From Mycobacterium sp. DL440 (GTDB lineage: Bacteria > Actinomycetota > Actinomycetes > Mycobacteriales > Mycobacteriaceae), in NCBI RefSeq assembly GCF_011745145.1, contig NZ_CP050191.1:3148296-3212295 (forward strand): 64,000 bases of DNA, in the 5' to 3' direction. This document shows, piece by piece, positions 63,620 to 64,000 of this stretch. The position numbers were made by a program, and so were the translations under genes. The notes beneath the pieces are model-generated. The model was not told the DNA's origin. It worked only from the letters and a program-made list of their open reading frames with translations, and did not search any database. The first letter of the stretch is position 1. Each line of letters begins with the position of its first letter.

Positions 63620-64000
63620 ATGAGCGAGAATTCGGCTGGCGCGCTAACCGTCAAGAACGCGATGGCCACCCTCGCCGCGGCCGGGCTGTTCACGGTCGGC
63701 GCGGCGGTTGTCTGCTCGGCAACCGCCGCCGCCGACCCGGCACCGCCGGAGGTTCCAGGTGCACCCGCGGTCGCCGCCCCGGCACCGGCTCCTGAACCGG
63801 CACCGCCCGGAGCGACGGTGCCCGTGATGGGTGCACCGCTGGGGCCGAACGGTCTATCGGTTCTGGGCCAGACCGGCACCGAAACGGCACCCGGCAGACT
63901 CGGCGTCCCAAACGGGGTTGACATGAGTCCTGGCGCGCTGCTGGGCCAATACACATCTCCGTCGGCACCGGGTGGGCCGCCACCGACCGAGACGCCCAAC
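63620..64000 (+). CDS. Secreted proline/alanine-rich protein, partial
   Basis: At least 127 residues, running off the window end. Residues about 14-38 are a signal peptide (AMATLAAAGLFTVGAAVVCSA) with likely cleavage near AAADP. The mature part is Pro/Ala-rich (PAPEPAPPGATVPVMGAPLGPNG). It resembles the N-terminus of mycobacterial exported proteins that follow MspA-like genes; I do not identify a domain. GGAGG lies only 1 nt before ATG 63620, so in-frame GTG 63599 is an alternative start. Confidence 0.65.
   Translation, partial: MSENSAGALTVKNAMATLAAAGLFTVGAAVVCSATAAADPAPPEVPGAPAVAAPAPAPEPAPPGATVPVMGAPLGPNGLSVLGQTGTETAPGRLGVPNGVDMSPGALLGQYTSPSAPGGPPPTETPN

Overview
This 64 kb window is high-GC chromosomal DNA from a mycobacterium, most likely a fast-growing or environmental Mycolicibacterium-type species. 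The marker families are mycobacterial: MmpS/MmpL, PPE, MspA-family porins, WS/DGAT, mycobactin genes mbtK/L/M, PrpR, SigC and a PknH-sensor-like lipoprotein. Many starts are GTG. Several promoters sit 5-7 nt from the start codon, the pattern of mycobacterial leaderless mRNAs.

Layout. 0-9 kb: an ettA fragment, a second SSB, a CopD-CtaG copper membrane protein, and a translationally coupled lipid set (WS/DGAT, HAD-PlsC fusion, PlsB2). 9.2-10.5 kb: a nonsense-mutated PD-(D/E)XK nuclease, tRNA-Arg(TCT) and a universal stress protein. 10.5-16.9 kb: a GntR-controlled catabolic cluster of unknown substrate. 17.2-21.1 kb: mmpS-mmpL-tetR. 21.9-24.6 kb: mycobactin lipid-tail genes (mbtM, mbtL, mbtK) with an IdeR-box-like site. 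25.0-35.2 kb: a methylcitrate-cycle operon (prpD-prpB-prpC) continuing into pyruvate carboxylase, a methylenetetrahydrofolate-reductase-like gene and a dihydropteroate synthase, divergent from prpR.

35.2-52.8 kb is the highlight, a copper-homeostasis island. It holds a zinc-finger membrane protein, a DUF5134 protein, a second CopD-CtaG protein, a P1B copper ATPase overlapping a 36-residue metallothionein, the ECF sigma factor SigC, a PepSY-TM membrane protein, an HMA copper-binding protein, and a complete isonitrile-lipopeptide (chalkophore) cluster: PPE1, Rv0097-type oxidase, FcoT, FadD10, ACP and a single-module NRPS with terminal reductase. Four transcription units of this island carry the same ECF-type promoter, GGGAAC-N17-CGAC(T/C)A. 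I infer that this is a locally encoded SigC regulon for making, reading out and buffering copper.

52.9-57.9 kb: a methyltransferase and a second GntR-controlled catabolic operon (FMN monooxygenase, CaiB CoA-transferase, CoA-ester lyase). 57.9-60.5 kb: metE behind a cobalamin riboswitch. 60.6-64 kb: secreted and envelope proteins, including a tandem MspA-family pair whose first copy is broken by a deletion, and a secreted protein that runs off the window.
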